Origin: Rhodobacterales bacterium UBA3089
GTDB lineage: Bacteria; Pseudomonadota; Alphaproteobacteria; Rhodobacterales; Rhodobacteraceae
DNA length: 15,227 nt
Assembly: GCA_002367255.1 (NCBI GenBank)
Contig: DFBD01000267.1
Location: forward strand, 1 to 15,227
Direction of reading: 5' to 3'
Shown here: piece by piece, positions 7,384-14,735 of the stretch
Layout of the letters: each line of letters opens with the position of its first letter
How positions within the stretch are numbered: position 1 is the first letter of the stretch
Notes under the pieces: generated by a model
Database searches by the model: none
Told to the model about the DNA's origin: nothing
What the model saw: the letters and a program-made list of their open reading frames with translations, nothing else
Program-made: the position numbers and the translations under genes

Positions 7384-8754
7384 TTAAGAAACCGTTCCCC
7401 ACAAATCATACTCGCTGGCTTCATCCACCTCAACCGTCACGATATCGCCCACTGACAACCCCTCGAAACCCTCGTCTATGAACAGGTTTCCGTCGATCTC
7501 GGGGGCGTCGGCTTTGGTGCGGCAGGTGGCGCCCTCGGCGTCTATGTCGTCGATTATTACGTCCAGTGTTTGACCGACTTTCGCGGCCAGCTTGGCCTCG
7601 GATATGGTTTGGGATTTCTCCATAAAGCGGTTCCAGCGGTCTTGTTTTACCTCGTCCGGGACGTGATCGGGGGCGTCATTGGAACGCGCGCCAGCGACGT
7701 TTTCGTATTGGAAGCAGCCGACGCGGTCTAGCTGTGCCTCGTCGAGCCAGTCCAGCAGATGTTGGAATTCGGCCTCGGTTTCGCCGGGATAGCCGACGAT
7801 GAAGGTGGATCGCAGCGTGATGTCGGGGCAAATGTCGCGCCATTTGGCGATTTCGTCCAGCGTCTTGGCACTGGCGGCGGGGCGCGCCATGCGTTTGAGG
7901 ACGTCGGGGTGCGAGTGTTGGAACGGGATGTCGAGGTAGGGCAGGATCAGGCCATCTGCCATCAGCGGGATCAGGTCGCGCACGAACGGGTAGGGATAGA
8001 CATAGTGAAGGCGGACCCATGCGCCGAGCTGGCCGAGGTCACGCGCGAGGTCAATGATGTGGCTGCGGTGGCCTTTTTCGGTCTCGTGTTTGCGGTCAAG
8101 CCCGTAAGCCGAGGTGTCTTGGGAAATGACCAGCAGCTCTTTGACGCCTGCGTCCACCAGTTTTCCGGCTTCGCGCAGGATGGCGTGGGCGGGGCGGCTG
8201 GCGAGGCGGCCGCGCATGTCCGGGATGATGCAGAACTTGCATTTGTGGTTACAGCCCTCGGATATTTTCAGGTAACTGTAGTGGCGCGGCGTCAGGGACA
8301 CACCCGTGGCTGGCAGCAGATCGATAAACGGGTCCGGGCTTGGCGGGACGATGGCGTGGACCGCGTCGAGGACTTGTTCATATTGATGCGGGCCGGTGAC
8401 GGCCATGACGGAGGGATGCGTGCCACGGATGTAGTCTTCCTCGGCGCCAAGGCAGCCGGTTACGATGACTTTGCCGTTTTCGTGCAGGGCTTCGCCGATG
8501 GCTTCAAGGCTTTCGGCCTTGGCGCTGTCCAGAAACCCGCAGGTGTTGACGATTACGGCGTTCGCGTCTTTGTAATCGGGCGAAATCGCGTACCCTTCGG
8601 CGCGCAGGCGCGTGAGGATGCGTTCGCTGTCGACCAAGGCTTTGGGGCAGCCAAGGCTAACCATACCGATTTTCGGCTGGCCTTCACGGGCGTTTGCGTC
8701 AATCCGCGCTTTGGGCGCGAGGTCGGGGCGGAGGTTTGGCGGGTTCTGGCTCAT
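7384..8754 (-). CDS. rimO: Ribosomal protein S12 methylthiotransferase RimO
   Basis: This radical-SAM enzyme adds a methylthio group to the conserved aspartate of ribosomal protein S12. The 456-aa protein has the order expected. The N-terminal UPF0004 domain contains [13 protein letters not shown] with Cys36, NTCGFLDSA with Cys72 and TGCLG with Cys101, ligands of the first [4Fe-4S] cluster. The radical-SAM core has CNHKCKFC with Cys168, 172 and 175, then [19 protein letters not shown] and [21 protein letters not shown]-terminal TRAM domain ends in the last 70 residues. [10 protein letters not shown] and the S12-type core distinguish it from MiaB. The start at ATG 8754 has no strong Shine-Dalgarno. 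It lies 57 bp after the pleD-like gene and may share its transcript. Confidence 0.96.
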   Translation of the reverse strand: MSQNPPNLRPDLAPKARIDANAREGQPKIGMVSLGCPKALVDSERILTRLRAEGYAISPDYKDANAVIVNTCGFLDSAKAESLEAIGEALHENGKVIVTGCLGAEEDYIRGTHPSVMAVTGPHQYEQVLDAVHAIVPPSPDPFIDLLPATGVSLTPRHYSYLKISEGCNHKCKFCIIPDMRGRLASRPAHAILREAGKLVDAGVKELLVISQDTSAYGLDRKHETEKGHRSHIIDLARDLGQLGAWVRLHYVYPYPFVRDLIPLMADGLILPYLDIPFQHSHPDVLKRMARPAASAKTLDEIAKWRDICPDITLRSTFIVGYPGETEAEFQHLLDWLDEAQLDRVGCFQYENVAGARSNDAPDHVPDEVKQDRWNRFMEKSQTISEAKLAAKVGQTLDVIIDDIDAEGATCRTKADAPEIDGNLFIDEGFEGLSVGDIVTVEVDEASEYDLWGTVS

Positions 8755-8811
8755 GTGCGCCGTATAGGATATTCGGGCCGTTAAGGGAAACAGAGAATGT
8801 TAGTGGTGATT

Positions 8812-10197
8812 TCAAGCTGCCTTGGCGAAATAGCTAACCCGGTTACGACCCGTGGATTTGGATTCGTAGAGGGCGGTATCTGCTTGCTGGATAAGCGCGC
8901 TGGGGATTTTGTCTTCGGGTCCACCAAAGGCGACACCGATACTGACTGTAACGGGGATGGTTTCGCCATCTCCGATCTCGAACTCCGTTCGGTCGATGGC
9001 GTTTCGCAAGCGTTCGGCGGCGAATTCTACTTCGGATGGGCCGGTGTCCGGCATGACGACCAAGAATTCCTCGCCACCCAAGCGGGCGACCAGATCTATA
9101 CCGCGCAGGTTTTCTTGCAGGCGACGGGCGAATTCTTTCAGGACGAGGTCACCAGCTTCGTGTCCATGCGTGTCGTTGACAGATTTGAAGCGATCCAAAT
9201 CCATCATAATCACGGCGTAAGGCAGATCGGATTCGCCGGAGCGTTCAATAATTCGCTGCATATGTTGTGTTGCATAGCGACGGTTATATAGCCCCGTCAG
9301 CGGGTCGATGACCGCCATTTTCAACCCATCGCGCACGTTTGAGCGTAACTTGTCCGAATACTTCTTACGCCGCATTTGAGAACGTAGCCGCGCCACCATT
9401 TCATTGGGGTCAAACGGGGTGTGGATATAGTCGCTTGCGCCAAGTTCCAGCCCCTTGCTTGCTGTTTCCATTTCGTCACCCTCCACGACCAGAATTATGG
9501 CGGATTGGCGGGTGTCAAGATTTGCCCGCAGATTGGAGACCAGCCGCAAGCCATCCCCACCATCGGCAAGGTTTTGGCAGACGATAAACACATCGGGTGT
9601 GTCTTGGTTGGCTATGCGGATGGCTTCTTCTTCGCTGTTGACGATGATTGTGTTGACGGGCAAGCGTGATTGGATGCGCTCTTCCCAGATTTTGGCCCAG
9701 GCAGGGGTCTTTGCCGCTATCAAGACGCTTCCGTGTTCATCTGTATTAAAGCGGTGGCCTTCAAGAAGGTCGTTGAGTCCCAGTTCCTGTGTGGTGGCTT
9801 CACGCAGCTTCAGCTCGTCGAACATCATTTTCACGCGCATCAGATTTCGGACACGGGCAAATAGGGTGACGTCATTGATCGGCTTGCTTAGGAAATCATC
9901 GGCCCCTGCGTCCAACCCACGAATTTTCTCTTCGGTGCTGTTGTGGGCGGTGACCATGATGACCGGGATATGAGCCGTTTGGGAACGGGATTTCAGGATC
10001 CGGCACACCTCGTACCCGTCCATTTCCGGCATCATGACGTCAAGCAAAATCATATCGGGCAGTTCAGCCATAGTGATCGCCAGCGCCTGTTCACCGCTTT
10101 CGGCGAGCAGTACGTCGAAGTATGCCGAAGAAAGTTTAGCCTTTAATATCAATCTGTTCGTTGCCACGTCATCGACAACTAAAATTCGCCCTGACAT
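8812..10197 (-). CDS. pleD: PleD-type response regulator, REC-REC-GGDEF diguanylate cyclase
   Basis: It makes cyclic di-GMP from two GTP, controlled by phosphorylation, and so links a kinase to motility or surface-growth decisions. In 461 aa, REC1 (about 4-120) has Asp9/Asp10, the phosphoacceptor Asp53 in LLDVMMPEMDG, Thr83 and Lys105. REC2 (about 157-272) is degenerate: the acceptor site reads VFIVCQNL without Asp, as expected for the adaptor receiver of PleD. The GGDEF domain begins DPLTGLYNRRY (298-308), holds MDLDRFKSVNDTHGHEAGD, and has an intact active site GGEEF (374-378). An inhibitory I-site RGID (365-368) lies five residues before it, so product inhibition is likely. GGAGGG lies just before the ATG. 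A CtrA-type box lies 56-70 bp upstream. Confidence 0.93.
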   Translation of the reverse strand: MSGRILVVDDVATNRLILKAKLSSAYFDVLLAESGEQALAITMAELPDMILLDVMMPEMDGYEVCRILKSRSQTAHIPVIMVTAHNSTEEKIRGLDAGADDFLSKPINDVTLFARVRNLMRVKMMFDELKLREATTQELGLNDLLEGHRFNTDEHGSVLIAAKTPAWAKIWEERIQSRLPVNTIIVNSEEEAIRIANQDTPDVFIVCQNLADGGDGLRLVSNLRANLDTRQSAIILVVEGDEMETASKGLELGASDYIHTPFDPNEMVARLRSQMRRKKYSDKLRSNVRDGLKMAVIDPLTGLYNRRYATQHMQRIIERSGESDLPYAVIMMDLDRFKSVNDTHGHEAGDLVLKEFARRLQENLRGIDLVARLGGEEFLVVMPDTGPSEVEFAAERLRNAIDRTEFEIGDGETIPVTVSIGVAFGGPEDKIPSALIQQADTALYESKSTGRNRVSYFAKAA

Positions 10198-10252
10198 TCA
10201 CCCTCCGAAAAAAAATTACTATTTATATGGAGCCAAGAGAACACCAGAATCG

Positions 10253-10267
10253 TTAACCAAAAGTTAA
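10253..10267. promoter_or_regulatory. Candidate CtrA-binding site upstream of pleD
   Basis: TTAA-CCAAAAG-TTAA matches the full CtrA consensus TTAA-N7-TTAA and is embedded in two GTTAAC hexamers 11 bp apart. It lies 56-70 bp before the pleD ATG and over 200 bp before the DUF3572 gene on the other strand. In Rhodobacterales CtrA controls motility and c-di-GMP genes. TATAAA at 10227-10222 on the minus strand could be the -10, although the 25-bp gap to the box is longer than usual. Confidence 0.5.
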
Positions 10268-10280
10268 CGCGCCCGCTAAG

Positions 10281-10298
10281 GTGTAAACAATTGTACAC
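10281..10298. promoter_or_regulatory. Imperfect dyad GTGTA-N8-TACAC
   Basis: This short dyad has 5-bp arms (10281-10285, 10294-10298) around an AT-rich core, between the CtrA-type box and the DUF3572 gene. It could be an operator for either divergent gene. Evidence is weak. The remaining 186 bp before the DUF3572 start show no clear promoter. Confidence 0.22.
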
Positions 10299-10484
10299 AA
10301 ATTGCTGATGTCAGGGCTTGGCGACCGGCGTAAGCGATGTATGATGTTGATCCGGATTGGTGGTCCTTGATGAAACGTGTCATGTTAACCCTTTCACTGT
10401 CGATTGTGGCGACGGTTGGGAAGAGGTTGAAGGCCCGGTTGGGGGGCGCAGCGTCCGGCATGTCTTATCCAGAAAGGTCTTGGA

Positions 10485-10763
10485 ATGAATCGAGAGAATG
10501 CAGAACGGGTCGGTATTCAGGTACTAGGCTGGTTGGCCGGGCATGATGATATGCTGACGCAGTTTCTGGGTATGACCGGAATCGCGGCGGATGATTTGCG
10601 CAGTCGGGCGAGCGAACCGGAGTTTCTGGGTTTTGTGCTGGATTTCCTGCTAAGCGATGACGCGATGGTCTTGGCGTTTTGCGAAGATGCGCACATGACA
10701 ACGGATACCCCGATGCTGGCGCGGGGCGCTTTGCCCGGTGGTGATGTGCCAAACTGGACTTAA
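10485..10763 (+). CDS. DUF3572 family protein
   Basis: This 92-aa acidic cytoplasmic protein of unknown function resembles the DUF3572 family of alphaproteobacteria. It opens with NRENAERVGIQVLGWLAGHDDMLTQFLGMTG, then a helical part DDLRSRASEPEFLGFVLDFLLSDDAMVLAFCED, and ends HMTTDTPMLARGALPGG. It looks all-helical with no membrane segment; its single cysteine sits in AFCED. The ATG at 10485 follows an AAAGG about 8 nt upstream. It is divergent from the pleD-like gene and convergent with the alanine-rich gene, so it is probably transcribed alone. Family assignment is by recall of the sequence pattern. Confidence 0.8.
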   Translation: MNRENAERVGIQVLGWLAGHDDMLTQFLGMTGIAADDLRSRASEPEFLGFVLDFLLSDDAMVLAFCEDAHMTTDTPMLARGALPGGDVPNWT

Positions 10764-10802
10764 GCGATGCCCCGCCGGACGTGTCGTTGGGCGGGGCATC
10801 GC
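10764..10802. terminator. Bidirectional terminator hairpin between convergent genes
   Basis: GCGATGCCCCGCC (10764-10776) and GGCGGGGCATCGC (10790-10802) form a perfect 13-bp GC-rich stem with a 13-nt loop. It starts directly after the DUF3572 stop and lies 15 bp from the stop of the minus-strand gene. T-runs are poor on both sides, so it may rely on stem strength. Confidence 0.7.
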
Positions 10803-10817
10803 AATTTGGTAACCGGA

Positions 10818-11246
10818 TTAGTTGGAAGGGGCCGTTTCCGTAGCGCCTTCAATAGCACCTTCGATTGCGTCAGTAACAGCTTGTGCAGCGGCGTCTGCTG
10901 CGGCTTGTGCGGCAGCTTCGGCTTGTGCGGCCAGATCAGCGGCGGCCTGTGCAGCGGCTTCTTCAGCGGCTTGTAGTGCAGCGGCGGCAGCTTCTTCAGC
11001 AGCCTCGGCGGCAGCTTGCGCGGCAGCTTCGGCCTCGGCAAGAGCTTTGGCTGCGGCTTGCGCGGCAGCAGCCTCGGCTGCTTCTGCTTCGGCTTGCGCG
11101 GCGGCTTCGGCAGCAGCGGCTTCGGCTTCAGCAGCGGCCATCGCCGTAGCTTCGGCCTCGGCCTCGGCAGCTTTGTTTTGGGAATACATGTAATATCCAC
11201 CACCGGCAGCGGCGAGGATAACGATAATTGCAATAATTTTTTTCAT
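10818..11246 (-). CDS. Alanine-rich, membrane-anchored helical protein
   Basis: This 142-aa protein starts with one membrane anchor (MKKIIAIIVILAAAGGGYYMY, residues 1-21), either a TM helix or an uncleaved signal. Residues 24-128 are almost only Ala, Glu and Gln, with a few Asp, Leu and Lys, forming a very long predicted helix. Charged residues recur every few positions. It ends TDAIEGAIEGATETAPSN. The look is that of TolA domain II, but no TolA C-terminal domain is present. The repetitive GCN/GAN composition makes two other frames open as well. The signal-anchor, the GGAGG 9 nt before the ATG, and the sense of the repeat all favour this frame. A spacer or periplasmic tether role is guessed only. 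Confidence 0.7.
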   Translation of the reverse strand: MKKIIAIIVILAAAGGGYYMYSQNKAAEAEAEATAMAAAEAEAAAAEAAAQAEAEAAEAAAAQAAAKALAEAEAAAQAAAEAAEEAAAAALQAAEEAAAQAAADLAAQAEAAAQAAADAAAQAVTDAIEGAIEGATETAPSN

Positions 11247-11272
11247 GGCGCGTAGCCTCCGTAAAAAGTTTT

Positions 11273-11297
11273 GTGGGGGGCGTTAGCCGATCCCCAC
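11273..11297 (-). terminator. Possible hairpin terminator behind the thioesterase gene
   Basis: On the minus strand GTGGGG (11297-11292) can pair with CCCCAC (11278-11273), with a 13-nt loop, followed by AAAACTTTTT. The T-run begins 5 nt after the stem, which is not ideal. It lies 90 bp past the thioesterase stop and 27 bp before the alanine-rich gene start, so it could equally be a leader hairpin. Confidence 0.3.
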
Positions 11298-11387
11298 TAC
11301 TACGAGTCCAATAGCCCTATAATCGTGGTTTGGCCATAGTTTTATGGTTGGAATGATGCCATCGGCAAATTCACGCGCGCCTGCTGT

Positions 11388-11822
11388 CTAGCTGATAATC
11401 AGCAAATTCAACGCAGCTCGCAACTTTTCAGGCAAAGGAACAGGGCGGCGGGTTTTTGCGTTTACATAGACATGGGTGAAACCTGCCTCGGCAGCGGCTT
11501 TTTCGCCACCCGGGTCAAACAGGCCAACCTCGAAAGTGACGGAGGTGTTGCCGATTTTCGAAACCTTCAACCCAGCTTCCAGTGGTTCAGGGAACCCCAG
11601 CGGCCCGTGAAAGGTGCAGGATGTCTCGACCACCAGCCCGACGACTTCGCCGTTCGGGATATCCAGTTCGGCGTTTTCGATCAGCCACATGTTCACGGCT
11701 GTGTCTACATATTCGTAAAAGACCACGTTGTTCATATGGCCGTACATGTCATTGTCGCGCCAACGGGTGGTCATTTGTTTGAACTGTGCATAGTCTGCAC
11801 GACTGGATCTTTCGCGTGGCAT
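11388..11822 (-). CDS. Acyl-CoA thioesterase, hot-dog fold (4HBT family)
   Basis: The 144-aa protein is a single hot-dog domain of the 4-hydroxybenzoyl-CoA thioesterase/YbgC-like family, which hydrolyses acyl-CoA thioesters in the cytoplasm. The opening strand and helix carry TTRWRDNDMYGHMNNVVFYEYVD (about 18-40), with the DxxGHxNN signature and likely catalytic Asp25. Then come VVETSCTFHGPLGFPEPLEAGLKVSKIG, typical of the domain's central sheet, and the C-terminal part TFEVGLFDPGGEKAAAEAGFTHVYVNAKTRRPVPLPEKLRAAL. The substrate cannot be read from sequence. Its start has GGAGG 4 nt upstream and is only 50 bp from the divergent HAD gene, so the promoters must overlap. Confidence 0.88.
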   Translation of the reverse strand: MPRERSSRADYAQFKQMTTRWRDNDMYGHMNNVVFYEYVDTAVNMWLIENAELDIPNGEVVGLVVETSCTFHGPLGFPEPLEAGLKVSKIGNTSVTFEVGLFDPGGEKAAAEAGFTHVYVNAKTRRPVPLPEKLRAALNLLIIS

Positions 11823-11872
11823 GCGGCCTCCTATATATTAGGGTAGGGTAGCAGTATTAAAGGGGTGAGCAA

Positions 11873-12571
11873 GTGGCAAAGACAATCAAAGGCCTGTTGT
11901 TTGACAAAGACGGGACGCTGTTTGATTTCCATGCGACGTGGGGTGCATGGTGTTCCGGTTTCATCGTTGATATGGCCAGAGGCGACGCGCAGGTGATCGC
12001 GGATTTGGCAGAAATTCTGGATTTTGATCTGGAGATGAAGAGATTCAGGGAATCCAGCCCGTTTATTGCCGGAACGATAGATACATTCCTTGAACCGCTG
12101 CATACTGTTTTACCGCACTGGAACCGCGAGGATTTGTTTCACCAGATCCTTGACACCTCGGCTATCACGCCGCAAGCGCCCGTGACCGAACTTAGCCCGC
12201 TATTGCGGCGTTTTCGCACGAACGGTCTTGGTATCGGGCTGGCGACGAATGATAACGAAGCCCCTGCGCGGGCACATCTGAGCAGTGTCAGCGTGTTAGA
12301 GTATTTCGATTTCGTAAGTGGTTGTGACAGCGGGTTTGGGGCAAAGCCCGAACCGGGGATGTTGCTGGGTTTTGCAGCGGCGATGGGCTTGCAGCCGTCC
12401 GAGATCGCCATGGTGGGCGATAGTACCCATGACCTGAAGGCAGGGCGTGCAGCGGGGATGGTTAATATAGGCGTTTTGACGGGTCCGGCGGTGGCAGATG
12501 ATCTGGCACCTTACGCCGATGTGGTCTTGCGCGATATCGGTGAAATACCGGAATGGCTTGGGCTGGAATAA
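11873..12571 (+). CDS. HAD-superfamily hydrolase (phosphoglycolate phosphatase-like)
   Basis: This is a predicted Mg-dependent phosphomonoesterase of 232 aa. Motif I is LLFDKDGTLFD with nucleophile Asp11 and acid/base Asp13. A helical cap (about 16-90) follows, then motif II in GLATNDN, motif III lysine in GAKPEPGM, and motif IV in MVGDSTHDLKAGRAAGM. The layout is that of Gph-like subfamily IA enzymes; the substrate is unknown. The start is GTG 11873: AGGGG stands 7 nt upstream and no in-frame ATG precedes motif I. The stop lies 17 bp before cbiD, so it heads the cobalamin operon. It might dephosphorylate a pathway side product, or simply be a passenger. Confidence 0.85.
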   Translation: MAKTIKGLLFDKDGTLFDFHATWGAWCSGFIVDMARGDAQVIADLAEILDFDLEMKRFRESSPFIAGTIDTFLEPLHTVLPHWNREDLFHQILDTSAITPQAPVTELSPLLRRFRTNGLGIGLATNDNEAPARAHLSSVSVLEYFDFVSGCDSGFGAKPEPGMLLGFAAAMGLQPSEIAMVGDSTHDLKAGRAAGMVNIGVLTGPAVADDLAPYADVVLRDIGEIPEWLGLE

Positions 12572-12588
12572 CGGGCTATAAGGGCTGT

Positions 12589-13641
12589 ATGACACACGAA
12601 CCTGACAAAGTATTAAGGCGCGGCTGGACGACTGGCGCTTGCGCGGCGGCGGCGGCGAAGGCTGCGTGCGCGGCTTTGTTGGGGCGCGGGTTTATTGATC
12701 CGGTGTCGATCATATTACCCAAAGGCGAGGCACCATCATTTGCGCTAGAGGCCAGCTCGCAAGGGGGTGACTGGGCCGAGGCGGGAATTATCAAAGACGC
12801 AGGCGATGACCCTGACGTAACCCACGGTGCATTGATATTGGCAAAGGTATCGCGCGGCGAGGCAGGCCAAGGCCTGCGGTTTCATGCGGGTTCCGGTGTC
12901 GGGACCATTACCAAACCGGGGCTGCCGTTGCCAGTTGGTGAACCAGCGATCAATCCGGTGCCGCGCTTGATGATCGATCAGGCGATTGCGGATGTGCTGG
13001 AAGGCGCCGAACCGGATTTCGATGTGACGATATCCATTCGGGACGGGGAGGCGTTGGCGAAAAGCACATGGAACGGGCGGCTGGGAATTGTCGGTGGTTT
13101 ATCTGTGCTGGGTACAACGGGGGTTGTGCGTCCGTTTTCGTGCTCGTCCTGGATTGCGTCAATTCACCGTGGGATCGACGTGGCGGTGGCGACAGGGCGC
13201 CAGCATGTGATTGCGGCAACTGGTGCCACATCCGAGCGTACGGCGCGTGAGATTTACGGGTTGAGCGAGGAAGATTGCCTCGACATGGGCGATTTTGCGG
13301 GCGGGGTGCTGAAATATCTGCGCAAACACCCGATCCCGAGGCTGACGATATCGGGTGGTATTGGCAAGATGACCAAGCTTGCACAGGGCGCAAGCGATTT
13401 GCATTCGGGGCGCAGCCAAGTGGATTTCGAGGCGCTGGCAAAAATGGCGGATTGCAAAGAGGTGGCGGAAGCAAATACCGCGTTGGAGGCGTATACCATT
13501 TGCGGGGCACCTCTGGCTGACGAGATCGCCAAATACGCACAGCGTGCGGCCTTAACTATGTTGAAAGACGCGCCGGTCCTGGTTGAAACTATCGTGATAG
13601 ACCGATCCGGTAATGTGATTGCGCGGGCGAATTTCAAATGA
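12589..13641 (+). CDS. cbiD: Cobalt-precorrin-5B C1-methyltransferase
   Basis: This SAM-dependent enzyme methylates C-1 of the corrin ring with loss of the C-20 fragment in the CbiD-type cobalamin pathway. At 350 aa it is near the usual length. Recognised motifs are RRGWTTGACAAAAAKAAC at the N-terminus, GVGTITKPGLPLPVGEPAINPVPR, GRLGIVGGLSVLGTTGVVRP with CSSWIASIHRGIDVA, and GDFAGGVLKYLRKHP. A C-terminal SGGIGKMTKLAQGASDLHSGRSQVDF follows. ATG 12589 is chosen because AAGGG lies just upstream; a 12-codon extension into the HAD gene is not family-like. The stop overlaps the cobK start (ATGA), so translation is coupled. Pathways using CobG or CobZ usually have CobF for this step, so the CbiD type is a pathway marker. 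Confidence 0.95.
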   Translation: MTHEPDKVLRRGWTTGACAAAAAKAACAALLGRGFIDPVSIILPKGEAPSFALEASSQGGDWAEAGIIKDAGDDPDVTHGALILAKVSRGEAGQGLRFHAGSGVGTITKPGLPLPVGEPAINPVPRLMIDQAIADVLEGAEPDFDVTISIRDGEALAKSTWNGRLGIVGGLSVLGTTGVVRPFSCSSWIASIHRGIDVAVATGRQHVIAATGATSERTAREIYGLSEEDCLDMGDFAGGVLKYLRKHPIPRLTISGGIGKMTKLAQGASDLHSGRSQVDFEALAKMADCKEVAEANTALEAYTICGAPLADEIAKYAQRAALTMLKDAPVLVETIVIDRSGNVIARANFK

Positions 13642-14348
13642 TCCTGATTTTGGGTGGTACTGGTGACGCGCATCGGTTGGCGTTGGCGATGCAGGCGGCG
13701 GGCGTCGAATTTACGGTTTCCTTGGCCGGGGTTACACGGCGCGCACCTGTGCGAGATTATCCGACTAGAACCGGAGGGTTCGGGGGTGTGGACGGGTTGG
13801 TTGAGTATTTGGGCAAAGAAGAAATCGCAGGAGTGATTGATGCAACGCATCCGTTTGCGGTAACTATCAGCAAATCAGCGGTTGAGGCGGCGCAGGCAGC
13901 AAATGTGCCGCTGATCAGGTTTGTACGACCTCAATGGGGCGCGAGCGGTTTTCAATGTGTTCCCGATCTTGATGCAGCCGCCCGCGCCCTGCCTAGCGGG
14001 GCGCGGGCCTTCTTGACGGTTGGGGGGCAAAGCCTTGGGCCTTTTGTGCACCGCACGGATGTGTGGTTCCTGTTTCGCGGGATCGATCCGGTGGACAACC
14101 CCTTTGCAAATGGCGAGGCCCTGGTACAGCGCCCGCCGTTTTCCATGCAGGGCGAAATCGCATTGATGACAAGCCACGCCATAACCCATCTGGTCACGAA
14201 AAACGCAGGTGGCGTACAAACGCGGGCCAAGGTTGACGCTGCGACAGAATCGGGCATTCCCGTTATTATGGTTGAACGGCCGGTTTTGCCGGTGATAGAT
14301 AGCACCTCGACGGTTTTGAACGTTTTGCGTTGGGTAAAGCGGATATAA
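13638..14348 (+). CDS. cobK: Precorrin-6A reductase
   Basis: This NADPH-dependent enzyme reduces precorrin-6A (or its cobalt form) to the 6B state in corrin synthesis. The 236-aa length fits CobK/CbiJ. The N-terminal nucleotide-binding turn is ILGGTGDAHRLA (4-15). IDATHPFAVTIS (67-78) is the family signature. The substrate region follows with PLIRFVRPQW, FLTVGGQSL, WFLFRGIDP and, in the second domain, THLVTKNAGGVQTRAKVDAA then IPVIMVERP. The start is fixed by the ATGA overlap with cbiD. It is the second step of a CbiD-CobK pair that acts in sequence. The name cbiJ would be equally valid if the pathway inserts cobalt early. Confidence 0.93.
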   Translation: MILILGGTGDAHRLALAMQAAGVEFTVSLAGVTRRAPVRDYPTRTGGFGGVDGLVEYLGKEEIAGVIDATHPFAVTISKSAVEAAQAANVPLIRFVRPQWGASGFQCVPDLDAAARALPSGARAFLTVGGQSLGPFVHRTDVWFLFRGIDPVDNPFANGEALVQRPPFSMQGEIALMTSHAITHLVTKNAGGVQTRAKVDAATESGIPVIMVERPVLPVIDSTSTVLNVLRWVKRI

Positions 14349-14365
14349 AACCACAGGGGATAAAT

Positions 14366-14725
14366 ATGACGACAATTATCGTGTGCGACACCTGTGATTA
14401 TTCCATGTTGGAAAAGACGCATGAGGGAAAAACCGGCGGCGAGATTTTGGCCGAACATGTAGAGCGTTTGGCCGCCGATACTAGTGTGAACGTGAAACGC
14501 CAGTCCTGCCTGATGGGGTGCGAGCGCCATTGCAACGTTGCTATTCAGGCCGAGGGTAAGCTGACGTATGTTTTGGGCAAATTTGACCCGAATTCTAAAT
14601 CAGCCGAGGCCGTTGTTGAGTACGCCGAGCGCCACGCCGAAAGTGAAACGGGGCAGGTTCCGTTCAAGCAGTGGCCGCAAGGTGTGAAGGGGCATTTTGT
14701 GGCCCGTATTCCGTCGTTAACTTAG
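14366..14725 (+). CDS. DUF1636 family cysteine-rich protein
   Basis: This 119-aa protein belongs by sequence to DUF1636, seen beside cobalamin and cobW genes in many proteobacteria. Its biochemical role is not established as far as I know. Five cysteines lie in two groups: CDTC (7-10) near the N-terminus and CLMGCERHC (48-56). This is like thioredoxin-fold ferredoxins, which bind a [2Fe-2S] cluster with four cysteines. The rest is GKLTYVLGKFDPNS and a C-terminal GHFVARIPSLT. The start ATG 14366 is preceded by AGGGG 6 nt upstream; an earlier frame start lies inside cobK. It sits 17 bp after cobK and 10 bp before cobW. Metal or iron-sulfur binding is inferred from the cysteines. Confidence 0.88.
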   Translation: MTTIIVCDTCDYSMLEKTHEGKTGGEILAEHVERLAADTSVNVKRQSCLMGCERHCNVAIQAEGKLTYVLGKFDPNSKSAEAVVEYAERHAESETGQVPFKQWPQGVKGHFVARIPSLT

Positions 14726-14735
14726 AGGGTTAGAC

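Noticed and set aside
7759..8784. Open 341-codon frame on the plus strand opposite rimO
   Set aside because: It is the mirror of a well-supported gene in GC-rich third-position DNA. The product has no recognisable motif and no ribosome site.
10822..11193. Second Ala/Ser-rich frame on the plus strand opposite the alanine-rich gene
   Set aside because: GCN/GAN repeats leave several frames open. Only the minus-strand frame has a membrane anchor at its start and a Shine-Dalgarno.
11823..11872. Search for a cobalamin riboswitch before the HAD-cbiD operon
   Set aside because: The gap is 50 bp and shows no B12-box sequence.
12950..13540. Open 196-codon frame on the minus strand opposite cbiD
   Set aside because: It is a shadow of the conserved CbiD coding sequence. 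Proline- and arginine-rich product with no motif.
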